DNA of 60,145 nucleotides from Gammaproteobacteria bacterium (GCA_028870845.1 JAGWOR010000010.1:1-60145), one strand, 5' to 3'. Numbered from the stretch's first letter, positions 39,444-48,281 are shown. Notes: generated by a model from the sequence alone, not told the origin. Numbers and translations are program-made.

Positions 39444-39941
39444 TTAGTCCAGTACACGCACTCCAACCGCCGGTGTGGCCGTCAATTTGGATGTCCAGGC
39501 CTCCAGCAGCTTGCAACCGTGTTCACTAGCTGCTGTCAGGCTCAGCCGACGGCCCGGTTCCACAAAATCCAGACGCACCTCCAGGTCGGCGGCCGGCAGA
39601 TGGCCCGTGCCCAGTTCTGGCCACTCCACGAAAACCCAGGTATGCGGCTCATCCAGTTCGCGCACCCCCAGGAATTCCAGCTCCTCAGCTTGGCGGATGC
39701 GGTACAGGTCCAGATGCCGGAACGACCGGCCATCAATTTGGTAGTTTTCCATCAGGGTATAGGTCGGGCTGCGCACCTTGCCATGGAACCCCATGCCAGC
39801 TAGTACGCCCCGCACCAGCGTAGTCTTGCCGGCGCCCAATTCACCCATGAGGTACACCACCCCGCCGCTGTCCAGGGCCTGGCCGAGCCGCATCCCCAGG
39901 GCGCCCATGGCTGCGGCGTCATCCACCTGGAAGCTGCTCAC
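39444..39941 (-). CDS. tsaE: tRNA threonylcarbamoyladenosine biosynthesis ATPase TsaE
   Basis: 165 residues (E. coli 153). P-loop GELGAGKTTLVRG (K39), SPTYTLMENYQ, HLDLYRI and FVEWPE are the family motifs. TsaE works with TsaB and TsaD to make t6A37 in tRNA. It starts with GTG at 39941, overlapping the nnrD stop (GTGA), so translation is coupled. A longer frame upstream is rejected as antisense-like overlap with nnrD. Confidence 0.94.
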   Translation of the reverse strand: MSSFQVDDAAAMGALGMRLGQALDSGGVVYLMGELGAGKTTLVRGVLAGMGFHGKVRSPTYTLMENYQIDGRSFRHLDLYRIRQAEELEFLGVRELDEPHTWVFVEWPELGTGHLPAADLEVRLDFVEPGRRLSLTAASEHGCKLLEAWTSKLTATPAVGVRVLD

Positions 39942-41419
39942 AAATTCATCACCGCCCGTAGCGCGGCGATCAAATCGCGCGCCATCAGGCCGCGCTCGCC
40001 GCCGGACTGCGCCGCCCGGTCGCCGGCCAGGGCATGCATTGCCACGCCCATACTGGCCGCTTCCGGCAATGGCAAATTCTGGGCGATCAGGGCAGCAATG
40101 ACCCCGGTGAGGGCATCGCCCATGCCGGGCGCCGCCATCCCCGGATTGCCGAACGCGCATACCATGGGCACGCTGTCCGCGGACGCGATGATGCTGCCCG
40201 CGCCTTTCAGAACCGCCACCGCGCGGTATTGCTTGGCCAGCTGTGCCGCCGACTGATAGCGGTTTGCCTGGATGTCACCGATGGATTGTTTGAGCAGGCG
40301 GCCGGCCTCGCCAGGATGCGGGGTCAGCACCCACTGGCCGCGCACTACCGGATGTGCGGCCAGCAGGTTAAGCGCATCGGCATCCACCACCAGCGGCAGT
40401 TGGGTATCCAAGGCCAGGGCCAGCAGCATGCGGCTCCAGTCGCCCTGGCCGAGTCCCGGGCCGATGGCAATCACGCTGGCACGCTCGATGAGCGGCAGCA
40501 CTTCCGCCGCATTTTCCAATCCGTGCACCATGGCTTCGGGCAGCCCCGCCAGTATGGCGCTCACGTGCGCCGGCCGGGTGGCGACGCTCACCAACCCGGC
40601 GCCGCTGCGCAAGGCCGCCTCCGCAGTCAAGCGCACCGATCCTCCCATGCCATGATCGCCGCCGATCACCAGCACATGGCCGTAGGCGCCCTTATGCGCG
40701 GTGCGTGCGCGCCGCGGCATGCGCAGCTCGGATGCATCGATGCAACGCGCCACCGGTTCAATGCTGGCGAACGCCTGCTGCGGAACCGCCAGCCCATCCA
40801 GCAAAACCTCGCCGGCGCAAGCGGCTCCTTCACCGGTGTATAAACCGGCCTTCTTGCCGATGAACGTCACGGTCAGGGAAGCGCGCACCGCGACGCCCAT
40901 GATGGCGCCGCTGTCGGCATTCAAGCCGGAAGGGACATCCAGCGCCAGCACCGGTTTGCCGCTGTTATTTATGCATTCAACCGCGTCCGCCCACTGGCCT
41001 GTCAACGGCCGGTCAAGTCCGGTGCCCAGGAGTGCGTCCACCACCACATCGGCGTCAGCCGCGGAGGCTGCGGTGTATTTGCGTTCCTTGCCCTTGGCGG
41101 CCAGATATTTGGCGCGCGCCCGCGCGGCGCTGCGCGAAAGTTTGGCGGAACCGCCCACGGTGAATACCGTAACGCGCCTGCGGGCACGCAGGGCTTCTGT
41201 TCCCAGCACATAGCCGTCGCCGGCGTTGTTGCCGGCACCGGTGAATATCGCCAGCCGTTTGGCCCCCGGCCAGCGTCCCGCCAGCGCCCGCCACGCCGCC
41301 TTGCCCGCACGCCGCATGAGTTCCTCGGCGGGAATGCCCTCTTCCTCGGCGCGGCGATCCAGCTCCCGCATTCGGGCGGCCGTGTACAGTGCCTGTGAAA
41401 ACGGCTGCATGGAATGCAT
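39938..41419 (-). CDS. nnrD: Bifunctional NAD(P)H-hydrate repair enzyme
   Basis: 493 residues in two domains. The N-terminal YjeF_N epimerase (about 1-215: AGNNAGDGYVLG, DALLGTGLDRPL) is followed by the C-terminal ADP-dependent dehydratase of ribokinase-like fold (about 230-493: GPGLGQGDW, VDADALNLL, LTPHPGEAGRLL, GNPGMAAPGMGDALTGVIAALIAQ split across 440-463). Together they repair hydrated NADH and NADPH. The gene corresponds to E. coli nnr/yjeF and heads the nnrD-tsaE-amiB operon, divergent from queG by 29 bases. Confidence 0.95.
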   Translation of the reverse strand: MHSMQPFSQALYTAARMRELDRRAEEEGIPAEELMRRAGKAAWRALAGRWPGAKRLAIFTGAGNNAGDGYVLGTEALRARRRVTVFTVGGSAKLSRSAARARAKYLAAKGKERKYTAASAADADVVVDALLGTGLDRPLTGQWADAVECINNSGKPVLALDVPSGLNADSGAIMGVAVRASLTVTFIGKKAGLYTGEGAACAGEVLLDGLAVPQQAFASIEPVARCIDASELRMPRRARTAHKGAYGHVLVIGGDHGMGGSVRLTAEAALRSGAGLVSVATRPAHVSAILAGLPEAMVHGLENAAEVLPLIERASVIAIGPGLGQGDWSRMLLALALDTQLPLVVDADALNLLAAHPVVRGQWVLTPHPGEAGRLLKQSIGDIQANRYQSAAQLAKQYRAVAVLKGAGSIIASADSVPMVCAFGNPGMAAPGMGDALTGVIAALIAQNLPLPEAASMGVAMHALAGDRAAQSGGERGLMARDLIAALRAVMNL

Positions 41420-41448
41420 TATATACAGCGCGCAGACCTGGGGACCTC

Positions 41449-42534
41449 ATGCATACCGAATCCACCCACCCCGTCGATCTCAGCGCGCTTGCGGCGAGCA
41501 TCCGCGGCTGGGCTCTGGCGCTGGGCTTCCAGCAGGCCGGCATCAGCGGCGTCGACCTGGCGGAAGACGAACGTCACCTGCTGGATTGGCTGCACAGGCG
41601 GCATCATGGAACCATGGGCTACATGCAGCGGCATGGGACCCGCCGCAGCCGGCCGTCGGAGCTGATCCCCGGAACCCTGCGGGTGATCTCCGTGCGCATG
41701 GATTACTGGCCGGCGGGCGCCGCTGAACCCGACTCCCTGCTGCGCGCCGGCAGCGACCGCGGCTACATCGCCCGCTACGCGCTGGGCCGCGACTACCACA
41801 AGGTGCTGCGCACGCGTCTGCGCAAGCTGGCGGACCGCATTCAGCGGGAAGCCGGGCTGTTCGGCTACCGCGCCTTCGTCGACAGCGCCCCGGTGCTGGA
41901 AAAAGCCCTGGCGCGCAACGCCGGACTGGGCTGGATCGGAAAACACACCAACCTGATCAACCAACGGGCGGGTTCCTGGTTTTTCCTCGGCGAGTTGTAC
42001 ACCGACCTGCCGCTGCCAGTGGACGCGCCGGCGCAAAACCACTGCGGCAGCTGCCGCACCTGCCTGGATGTTTGTCCCACCGGCGCCATCCTCGCGCCCT
42101 ACCAGCTGGATGCGCGCCGCTGCATCGCCTATCTGACCATCGAATTCAAGGGTTGCATACCGGTGGAATACCGGGCGGCCATGGGTAACCGCATCTTCGG
42201 CTGCGATGACTGCCAGCTGTTCTGCCCATGGAACAAGTTCGCGCAGCCGGCGCGGGAAAAGGATTTCAGGCCACGCCACGGCCTAGATGACGCGCAGCTG
42301 GTGGAGCTGTTCCACTGGACCGAACAGGAATTCCTGCAGCGCACCCAGGGCAGCGCCATGCGGCGCGTGGGCTACGAGTGCTGGTTAAGAAACATCGCCG
42401 TGGCCCTGGGCAATGCCGGCACCACGCCGGAAATCATCGCCGCGCTGAAGTCGCGCGCGGACTTCCCCTCACCGCTGGTGCAGGAACACGTGCACTGGGC
42501 ATTGGACCGGCATACTACGCGGAGTGGAAACTGA
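41449..42534 (+). CDS. queG: Epoxyqueuosine reductase QueG
   Basis: 361 residues. QueG reduces epoxyqueuosine to queuosine in tRNA using a cobalamin cofactor and two [4Fe-4S] clusters. The cluster cysteines are in CGSCRTCLDVCPTGA and CDDCQLFCPWN (plus RRCIAYL). The N-terminal part carries DYHKVLRTRLRKLA and GWIGKHTNLI, and the C-terminal part HEAT-like RVGYECWLRNIAVALGN. The start at 41449 follows GGGGA; the longer frame from 41389 overlaps nnrD. Confidence 0.96.
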   Translation: MHTESTHPVDLSALAASIRGWALALGFQQAGISGVDLAEDERHLLDWLHRRHHGTMGYMQRHGTRRSRPSELIPGTLRVISVRMDYWPAGAAEPDSLLRAGSDRGYIARYALGRDYHKVLRTRLRKLADRIQREAGLFGYRAFVDSAPVLEKALARNAGLGWIGKHTNLINQRAGSWFFLGELYTDLPLPVDAPAQNHCGSCRTCLDVCPTGAILAPYQLDARRCIAYLTIEFKGCIPVEYRAAMGNRIFGCDDCQLFCPWNKFAQPAREKDFRPRHGLDDAQLVELFHWTEQEFLQRTQGSAMRRVGYECWLRNIAVALGNAGTTPEIIAALKSRADFPSPLVQEHVHWALDRHTTRSGN

Positions 42535-42598
42535 TTCCGGGACCAACTGCTGCGCCGGAATAAGCGCATGCCTGTGCTGAAATGTTTTTCAAAATCAG

Positions 42599-42616
42599 CG
42601 GCGGTTTCAGCCGCCG
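42599..42616 (-). terminator. Hairpin after the 2OG-oxygenase-like gene
   Basis: CGGCGG (42599-42604) pairs with CCGCCG (42611-42616). On the minus strand the stem lies 12 bases past the stop codon and is followed by CTGATTTTG, a weak T-rich end. It lies between convergent genes and may serve both. Confidence 0.45.
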
Positions 42617-42628
42617 TAATCCATCGAG

Positions 42629-43372
42629 CTAACCGGACAGGTTCTTGCCGTGGCAATCCCGCACCCGCAGGCCGCTGCCGCAGGGACACGGGGCATCCGG
42701 GCCAACCGTCACCGGTGGTTTGTTATGTTCGCTGATGCTGGCGGGACGCTTGAACTCACGTTGCATGGTGCGCCGGTCGAAGGGCCCGATGCGCTGCCGG
42801 CCGTCCAGCTTGAAATCGGTGTACTGGCCATGGGCGTCCACATAATGCAGAAAGGTCTGCACCCAATACTCGCCCTCGAAAGTGTCGCGCCAGTGCGGCA
42901 CATCGGCGCCGCGGTACACCAGCATGTCACCGGGCTGCAAGGCCAGCGACTTGTCCTGGCTGTCCGCGTGCAGGCATATAGGCCACAGCGACTCGGACTT
43001 GAAACCCAGCGTCAGGGTGCAACTGACCTCGCAGGACGGGCGGTCCAGGTGTTTGTGCAGCACCGCGCCCTTGCCGTAGATCCGCAGGTACGAATAACAC
43101 GGCAGCAATTCCAGCCCGGTGGCCCGCTCCATCACCGGCTTTAATTCCAGCAGCAGGGTTTCCGTCAGGGCATCGGCGTAATGTCCGTGGGCCGCGACAT
43201 ACATGGGCTCCGGCTCGTAGTAACCCGGCCACTGCTGCTGCAGCAGTGCGTACACGGAGATCAGCTGGGCGCTTTCCGGACTGATGGCCGCGCGCTGCAC
43301 GGTGTAGCCGCTGCGCTGGAACTGTACGGCACCGGTATCGGATGAACTGGATTGGATCGCCGGGACATTCAT
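42629..43372 (-). CDS. Iron/2-oxoglutarate oxygenase-like protein with SEC-C motif
   Basis: 247 residues. The central region looks like a double-stranded beta-helix dioxygenase: the metal triad could be H108 and D110 (KHLDRPS) with H160 (VPHWRD), in a frame YSYLRIYGKGAVLHKH...PGDMLVYRG...GEYWVQTFLHYVD. The C-terminus (about 229-241) is a SEC-C zinc knuckle (CPCGSGLRVRDCHG), which often targets proteins to ribosomes or SecA-like partners. Substrate and role are unknown; protein or translation-factor hydroxylation is one guess from the SEC-C tail. It is convergent with queG and separated from panD by 90 bases. Confidence 0.7.
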   Translation of the reverse strand: MNVPAIQSSSSDTGAVQFQRSGYTVQRAAISPESAQLISVYALLQQQWPGYYEPEPMYVAAHGHYADALTETLLLELKPVMERATGLELLPCYSYLRIYGKGAVLHKHLDRPSCEVSCTLTLGFKSESLWPICLHADSQDKSLALQPGDMLVYRGADVPHWRDTFEGEYWVQTFLHYVDAHGQYTDFKLDGRQRIGPFDRRTMQREFKRPASISEHNKPPVTVGPDAPCPCGSGLRVRDCHGKNLSG

Positions 43373-43462
43373 GCCATCGCGCTCAATGCGGGAAGTGCAT
43401 TCAGATTAGACCATCCAGGGCGGCAGTCAACCGCGGTGCGTACGCGGCCGCAGCGGCGGCAA

Positions 43463-43843
43463 TCATGCCGCCTGCACCGGTATGCTGTCGGCGCTGCGCA
43501 TGATCTTGTTGTGTTCGTCCAGGTAGATCAGGCGCGGCTTGTGGTGGCTGGCCTCGGTAGCGGCCATCTGCGTATAGGCACAGATGATGACCCGGTCGCC
43601 GGGCCTGGCACGGTGAGCGGCGGCGCCGTTCACTGAAATGATGCCGCTGCCGGCCTGGGCGCGGATCGCATAGGTGGTGAAACGTTCGCCGTTGCTGACG
43701 TTGTAGACCTGCAGCTGCTCGTAGCCGAGAATGCCGGCGGCGTCCAGCAGGTCCGCGTCGATGGCGCAGGAACCTTCGTAATCAAGCTCCGCGTGCGTCA
43801 CGCACGCACGGTGCAGTTTTGCCTTGAGCAGTGTGAGTTGCAT
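43463..43843 (-). CDS. panD: Aspartate 1-decarboxylase proenzyme
   Basis: 126 residues, exact family length. The self-cleavage site G24-S25 is in DYEGSCAID; cleavage gives the pyruvoyl group. K9 and Y58-type residues are present in context (KAKLHRA, FTTYAI). It makes beta-alanine for pantothenate. It follows panC with a 74-base gap. Confidence 0.97.
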   Translation of the reverse strand: MQLTLLKAKLHRACVTHAELDYEGSCAIDADLLDAAGILGYEQLQVYNVSNGERFTTYAIRAQAGSGIISVNGAAAHRARPGDRVIICAYTQMAATEASHHKPRLIYLDEHNKIMRSADSIPVQAA

Positions 43844-43917
43844 GGGGAACCGGAGCGGCGGGTACTTGGCGTGATTTTACCTTGCCGGGCAACACCCACT
43901 CAAGCGAGTTGCCAGCA

Positions 43918-44772
43918 TCATGAATTGATTTTCACTTCGACATTGTCAATGAGACGCGCCCGTCCCAGCCAGGCTGCTGCCAGCACCACGAATTCCCCGG
44001 TAGTCTCCTCGGGTAAGCTCAGGGTGTTGGCGCAACGCACCGCCACATAATCGGGCCGCATGCCGATGGCGGACAGCTTGCGCAGCGCCTCCAATTCCAG
44101 CCGCTGATAATCGCGGCGCCCGTTGCGCAGCGATTTTGCCAGCTCCTTCAGAATCTGGAACAGCGCCGGCGCCAGGCTGCGCTGTTCCGCGGTCAGGTAC
44201 TGGTTACGCGAACTCATGGCCAGGCCATCGGCTTCGCGCACCGTCGGCACACCGATGATATCCACCGGCATTGCCAGATCCGCCACCATGCGGCGGATTA
44301 TCTGCAGTTGCTGGTAATCCTTCTCGCCGAACAACGCCACGTCCGGCTGTACCACGTTGAACAGCTTGGCGACGATGGTGGCCATGCCGGCAAAATGTCC
44401 CGGCCGGAACTTGCCGTCAAGCACGCCCGACAGCCCAGGCACATCCACCCGCGTCACCTGTTCAAGATTGCCGCCGTACATTTCATCCACCGACGGCGCG
44501 AACAGCAGGCCGATGCCGGCTTCGGCGAGCCTGGCTTTGTCCTGTTCCAGCGTGCGCGGATAGCCTTTGAAATCCTCGTTGGGGCCGAACTGCAACGGAT
44601 TGACGAAGATGCTCACCACCACATGATCCGCCGCTTCGCGGGCGCGTTCCGCCAGTCGCAGATGCCCGGCGTGAAGATTTCCCATGGTGGGAACCAGCGC
44701 GATTTTCTGGCTGGTGAGGCGCCAGTGCTTGACGTAATCGCGCAGTTCCAGGATTCCGTGTAGCGTCAGCAT
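43918..44772 (-). CDS. panC: Pantothenate synthetase
   Basis: 284 residues (E. coli 283). It joins pantoate and beta-alanine with ATP. Motifs: PTMGNLHAGHLRLAERA (HIGH-like), VVSIFVNPLQFGPNEDF, GHFAGMATIVAKLFNVVQPD, FGEKDYQQL and GLAMSSRNQYL. The open frame extends 53 codons upstream, but family alignment and the overlap with a small SD-led ORF support the ATG at 44772. panB, usually adjacent, is missing. Confidence 0.96.
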   Translation of the reverse strand: MLTLHGILELRDYVKHWRLTSQKIALVPTMGNLHAGHLRLAERAREAADHVVVSIFVNPLQFGPNEDFKGYPRTLEQDKARLAEAGIGLLFAPSVDEMYGGNLEQVTRVDVPGLSGVLDGKFRPGHFAGMATIVAKLFNVVQPDVALFGEKDYQQLQIIRRMVADLAMPVDIIGVPTVREADGLAMSSRNQYLTAEQRSLAPALFQILKELAKSLRNGRRDYQRLELEALRKLSAIGMRPDYVAVRCANTLSLPEETTGEFVVLAAAWLGRARLIDNVEVKINS

Positions 44773-44861
44773 GGATTGGACTGACGCGATTGCATCAATT
44801 TGTGCTGCGCCACCAGCATGTATTTCCAGTCCTGGCTGTAATTGACCGGCTGTGTGTACAT
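44766..44861 (-). CDS. Small ORF overlapping the panC start
   Basis: A 31-codon ORF starting MYTQPVNYSQDWKYML, preceded by GGGAG five bases before the ATG (a better ribosome-binding site than panC has). An in-frame TGA lies directly upstream. Its stop TGA (44766-44768) overlaps the first codons of panC, so it could couple translation into panC or be a small protein in its own right. It occupies the place where panB lies in related operons but shows no resemblance to PanB. Not recognised. Confidence 0.45.
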   Translation of the reverse strand: MYTQPVNYSQDWKYMLVAQHKLMQSRQSNPC

Positions 44862-44939
44862 TCAGACTCCCGCCCGCGCCGGAAAACAGCATGACCGGCG
44901 GGCGCATGAACATCAAGTGCAACGGCCCCAAGCCGGCCT

Positions 44940-45596
44940 TCAGGCAACGAACTGCCTGCCCCCGGGATTGAAATAATGGCGCCCGCTTTTAACGCGGTTG
45001 ATTTCCTGGACCAGCATGGCGTAGTCCTGGTCGCTTTCCAGCGGATTGATTTCCGCGGCGTTCACGATCAGCAAGGGCGCGGCATTATAGTAGTGGAAGA
45101 ACCGCGCATAGGCATCGCACACGCGCGCTAGATAGTCCCGCTGGATAAACTGTTCATAGCGCACACCGCGATGCATCACACGCCGCATCAGCTCTTCCAC
45201 CGGCGCCTGCAGGTAAACCACCAGATCCGGCAGCGGCGCATCCACCGTCAAATGCTGGTACACCTGCTGGTAAAGCCCGAGTTCATCGTCGTCGAGTGTG
45301 AGTTGCGCGAACAGCGGATCCTTTTCCAGCATGTAATCCGCCACCTGCAGTGGCTTGAAGATGTCGCCCTGGCGCAGCTCCTGCAGCTGACGCGCGCGCT
45401 GGAACAGGAAGGATAATTGCGTGGGCAGCGCCGCATTGCTGGGATCACGGTAGAAACGCTCCAGAAACGGATTTTCCTCGGCGTGCTCCAGTAACGGTTC
45501 ACCGCCGAAAGTTTGCGCGAGACGCCGGGCAAGGCTGGTCTTGCCCACTCCGATGGGGCCTTCCACGACCAGGTAGCGGCGCTGGGTTTCAGCCAT
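44940..45596 (-). CDS. Deoxynucleoside kinase (dNK/dGK family)
   Basis: 218 residues. P-loop GPIGVGKTSLARRL (13-26), an E-rich lid entry (EHAEENPFLERFY), the DVV-type strand LPDLVVYLQAP, and the arginine-rich lid RVMHRGVRYEQFI place it in the deoxyadenosine/deoxyguanosine kinase family. It phosphorylates salvaged deoxynucleosides; the base preference is not clear. The start at 45596 overlaps the folK stop by eight bases; an earlier ATG at 45644 is less likely. Such a kinase often sits between folK and panB in Gammaproteobacteria. Confidence 0.88.
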   Translation of the reverse strand: MAETQRRYLVVEGPIGVGKTSLARRLAQTFGGEPLLEHAEENPFLERFYRDPSNAALPTQLSFLFQRARQLQELRQGDIFKPLQVADYMLEKDPLFAQLTLDDDELGLYQQVYQHLTVDAPLPDLVVYLQAPVEELMRRVMHRGVRYEQFIQRDYLARVCDAYARFFHYYNAAPLLIVNAAEINPLESDQDYAMLVQEINRVKSGRHYFNPGGRQFVA

Positions 45597-46089
45597 TTGC
45601 GGGTTCCTCGCAAGCTTCGATGGGCGGCGTCCGGCATCGGTCACGCAGCGCCAGCACCGGCCCGTGGCCTGGAATCACCAGGGCCGGTGCCAGTTCAGCC
45701 AGAGGATACAGGACAAAACTGCGTTCGTGCATGCGCGGATGCGGCAGCGTCAGTTCCGGCGTATGCATGCGCAGGTCGTCATACATAAGCAGGTCCAGGT
45801 CCAGGCAGCGCGCTCCCCAGCGTGGCTGTAGATGGTGCTTGCGTCCATGGGCCGCTTCCAGCTGCTGCAATGCGCGCAGCAGGGTCCGGGGTTCGAGCCC
45901 GGTGGCAAGGTGCGCCACCATGTTGAGGTAGTCGGGCTGATCCTGGGGGCCCAACGGACGGCTTTTGTAGCAGCCCGATCGCGCCAGCATGCGCGTTTCC
46001 GGCAAGCCGTCCAATTCCTGGAGTGCGCGTTGCAGGTGCGCGCGAGGATCATCCAGGTTGCTGCCCAGACCTATATATGTGTCGGGCAC
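45589..46089 (-). CDS. folK: HPPK, folate biosynthesis
   Basis: 166 residues. 2-amino-4-hydroxy-6-hydroxymethyldihydropteridine pyrophosphokinase with TYIGLGSNLDDPRAHL, RWGARCLDLDLLMYDD and LPHPRMHERSFVLYPLAELAP. It starts with GTG at 46089, ten bases after the pcnB stop; the longer open frame overlaps pcnB. The dNK gene overlaps its stop. Confidence 0.95.
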   Translation of the reverse strand: MPDTYIGLGSNLDDPRAHLQRALQELDGLPETRMLARSGCYKSRPLGPQDQPDYLNMVAHLATGLEPRTLLRALQQLEAAHGRKHHLQPRWGARCLDLDLLMYDDLRMHTPELTLPHPRMHERSFVLYPLAELAPALVIPGHGPVLALRDRCRTPPIEACEEPANG

Positions 46090-46099
46090 GGCAAACCGC

Positions 46100-47413
46100 T
46101 CATGTGGGCGGCGCCGTCGCGCGCCGGCCTCGCCGTTTGCGCCGGCGGCGTCTGCCTGCATGCGGAGCCGGCGGTGAAGCGAGCCCCGCTGCATCGCCGG
46201 TTTGGATTTCGGTCCACCAGTGCGCCAGCTCCGGGTCCAGCTCGCCGGCGGCGGCGCGCAGTACCAGAAAATCATATGCCGCACGGAATCGCGGGTGCGC
46301 CATCAAGCGCTGCGGGCGTTTGCCCTCGCGCTGCGTAAACCGCGGCTGCAGCTGGTAGATCTCGATCATGGGTGTGGAAAACCGCCGTGGTAACGCTACC
46401 TGCTTGATCTGCCCGGGCAGAACTTCGTCCACAGCCTGGCGCACTGCATCGCCGGAGTGCAGGCCCTGGGTTTCCAATTCCATGGCCCGCTGGCGCACCG
46501 GCTGCCACAACAGCGCGGCGAACAGGAATGCCGGCGTCACCGGCTTACCGGCGTTTACACGCGCATCAGTACCGGCGAGGGCTTCGGCAATGAAGGTGTG
46601 CGGAAAACCCTGCTCTTCGGTGTTCAATATCGCATCGGTGCGGGGGAACAGCCGCCCAAACAGGCCGAAATGCCGCAGGCTTTCAAATGCCTGCAGGCCG
46701 AAGCCATACAGAAACAGCTTGAGGATTTCCTCGAACATGCGTGCCGCGGGAATATCATCCAGCAGCGGCGCGAGTGCGGTAATCGGAGCCGAAGTATCCG
46801 CATGCATGCGGAAGCCGAGCTTGGCGGCGAACCGCACCGCCCGCAGCATGCGCACCGGATCCTCCCGGTAGCGCGTGTACGGCTCGCCGATGAGCCGCAG
46901 CGTGCCAGTCCCCAGGTCCTCGACGCCGCCCACGTAATCGGCGACGGAAAAATCACGGATGTCGTAATACAGCGCATTGACGGTGAAGTCGCGGCGGAAG
47001 GCATCCTGTTCCAGGGTGCCGTAGGTATTGTCGATCAGTATCCGGCCATGGTTGTCGTGCCCCGGATCCTGTTCGACCGGCGCACTGTGGGCGGCGCGGA
47101 AAGTGGCCACTTCGATAATTTCCCTGCCGAACTGCACGTGCGCCAGCCGGAACCTGCGCCCGATGATGCGGCAGTTGCGAAACAACGCGTGGATCTGTTC
47201 GGGACGCGCATCCGTGGCCACGTCGAAATCCTTGGGTTCGCGGCCCAGCAGCAGGTCGCGTACCCCGCCGCCCACCAGATAGGCGGCATAACCGGCGTTT
47301 TTCAGGCGGTACAGGACCTTGAGCGCGTTTTCTGAAATTTGGCTCCGCGATATGTTGTGATCAGCGCGGGCAATGATCTTGGGTGTCAGTTTGGAAGTTT
47401 CCTGAAGATGCAC
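46100..47413 (-). CDS. pcnB: Poly(A) polymerase I
   Basis: About 437 residues (E. coli 454-465). Nucleotidyltransferase head LVGGGVRDLLLGREPKDFDV with the DFD metal pair, RRDFTVNALYYDI, GTLRLIGEPYTRYREDPVRMLRAVRFAAKLGF (residues about 180-215), and a strongly basic C-terminus (RRRRRKRRGRR). It adds A tails that speed RNA decay. The frame runs through the tRNA-Glu gene upstream; GTG at 47413 is the likely start. Confidence 0.94.
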   Translation of the reverse strand: MHLQETSKLTPKIIARADHNISRSQISENALKVLYRLKNAGYAAYLVGGGVRDLLLGREPKDFDVATDARPEQIHALFRNCRIIGRRFRLAHVQFGREIIEVATFRAAHSAPVEQDPGHDNHGRILIDNTYGTLEQDAFRRDFTVNALYYDIRDFSVADYVGGVEDLGTGTLRLIGEPYTRYREDPVRMLRAVRFAAKLGFRMHADTSAPITALAPLLDDIPAARMFEEILKLFLYGFGLQAFESLRHFGLFGRLFPRTDAILNTEEQGFPHTFIAEALAGTDARVNAGKPVTPAFLFAALLWQPVRQRAMELETQGLHSGDAVRQAVDEVLPGQIKQVALPRRFSTPMIEIYQLQPRFTQREGKRPQRLMAHPRFRAAYDFLVLRAAAGELDPELAHWWTEIQTGDAAGLASPPAPHAGRRRRRKRRGRRATAPPT

Positions 47414-47449
47414 GGGTGATGGTGTGCGTTGAGCTTCTTGACGTTGCGC

Positions 47450-47477
47450 TTGAGGTAATTGGGGGCGCCCGTATAAT
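47450..47477 (+). promoter_or_regulatory. Promoter of tRNA-Glu
   Basis: TTGAGG (47450-47455), 16-base spacer, perfect TATAAT (47472-47477), ending 20 bases before the tRNA 5' end. It lies opposite the pcnB start region. Confidence 0.75.
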
Positions 47478-47497
47478 ACCACTCCCTTTACGGCCAA

Positions 47498-47573
47498 GCT
47501 CCCTTCGTCTAGAGGCCTAGGACGGAGCCCTCTCAAGGCTTAAACACGGGTTCGAATCCCGTAGGGAGCGCCA
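47498..47573 (+). tRNA. tRNA-Glu(CTC)
   Basis: 76 bases with CCA encoded. Acceptor GCTCCCT pairs with AGGGAGC. Anticodon loop CTCTCAA gives CTC (codon GAG). T arm is CGGG-TTCGAAT-CCCG. Confidence 0.97.
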
Positions 47574-47577
47574 GCAT

Positions 47578-48165
47578 ATGGAATCATCCGCCGCGATGCG
47601 CAAGCCGCAGGATCAGGCGTTTGCTCCACAATCCCCGCCAACCCCACCGGGCCTTGTCCGCCGAATGGCGGCGGGCTTGTATGACTTGATCATGTTCCTG
47701 GCGATCTGCATGGTTGCCACGCTGCTGCTGGTGGCGCTCGATTCCGGCAAAGACCTGCAGGCGTTTTACACGCATCATCCGATCGTGAAACTGGTTTATC
47801 AGGCTGGCCTGCTGCTCCTGGGTTATGCGTTTTTCGGCGGTTTCTGGATACATGGCGGGCAGACCATTGGCATGCGCGCCTGGGGTTTGCGGGTCGCGCG
47901 CATGGACGGCGGGCGGCTTGACTGGCGGCGTGCGCTGATCCGCTACCTCTGCATGCTCATCCCGTGGATGCTGCTGCTGCTGGGAGCCGAGCTGCTGGCG
48001 GCCGGCGGCTACGCGGGCGACCGCGCCTACATAGCCAGCTCCGGCGTGGTGCTGGTGCTTTCGGCAGTGGGGTTTCTCTGGCCGGCGTTCGATCCGCAGC
48101 GGCTCGCCTGGCATGACCGGCTGTCGAGCACCCGCCTGGCGCGCCTGGGCAAATGCCGCGCCTGA
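47578..48165 (+). CDS. RDD-family membrane protein
   Basis: 195 residues with three or four membrane helices (about 30-52, 68-92, 120-140, 148-170) and the RDD signature GLVRRMAAGLYDLIMF, the GQTIGMRAWGLRVARMDG strand pair, and LAWHDRLSST at the end. Some RDD proteins act in ion transport; the role here is unknown. The ATG is five bases after the tRNA-Glu CCA end, and the only SD-like sequence (AGGGAG) is the tRNA acceptor strand itself. A second ATG at 47596 is possible. Confidence 0.85.
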   Translation: MESSAAMRKPQDQAFAPQSPPTPPGLVRRMAAGLYDLIMFLAICMVATLLLVALDSGKDLQAFYTHHPIVKLVYQAGLLLLGYAFFGGFWIHGGQTIGMRAWGLRVARMDGGRLDWRRALIRYLCMLIPWMLLLLGAELLAAGGYAGDRAYIASSGVVLVLSAVGFLWPAFDPQRLAWHDRLSSTRLARLGKCRA

Positions 48166-48281
48166 TACCGCCGTGCCCGTCATCCACCGGATGCAGTGTT
48201 GTCTCCGACAAACCGTTGTGATTTGATAATGGCGTAAGCGCGCTGCCCGGCGTGTACCCATCACGATTGGAGGGAATCCAT

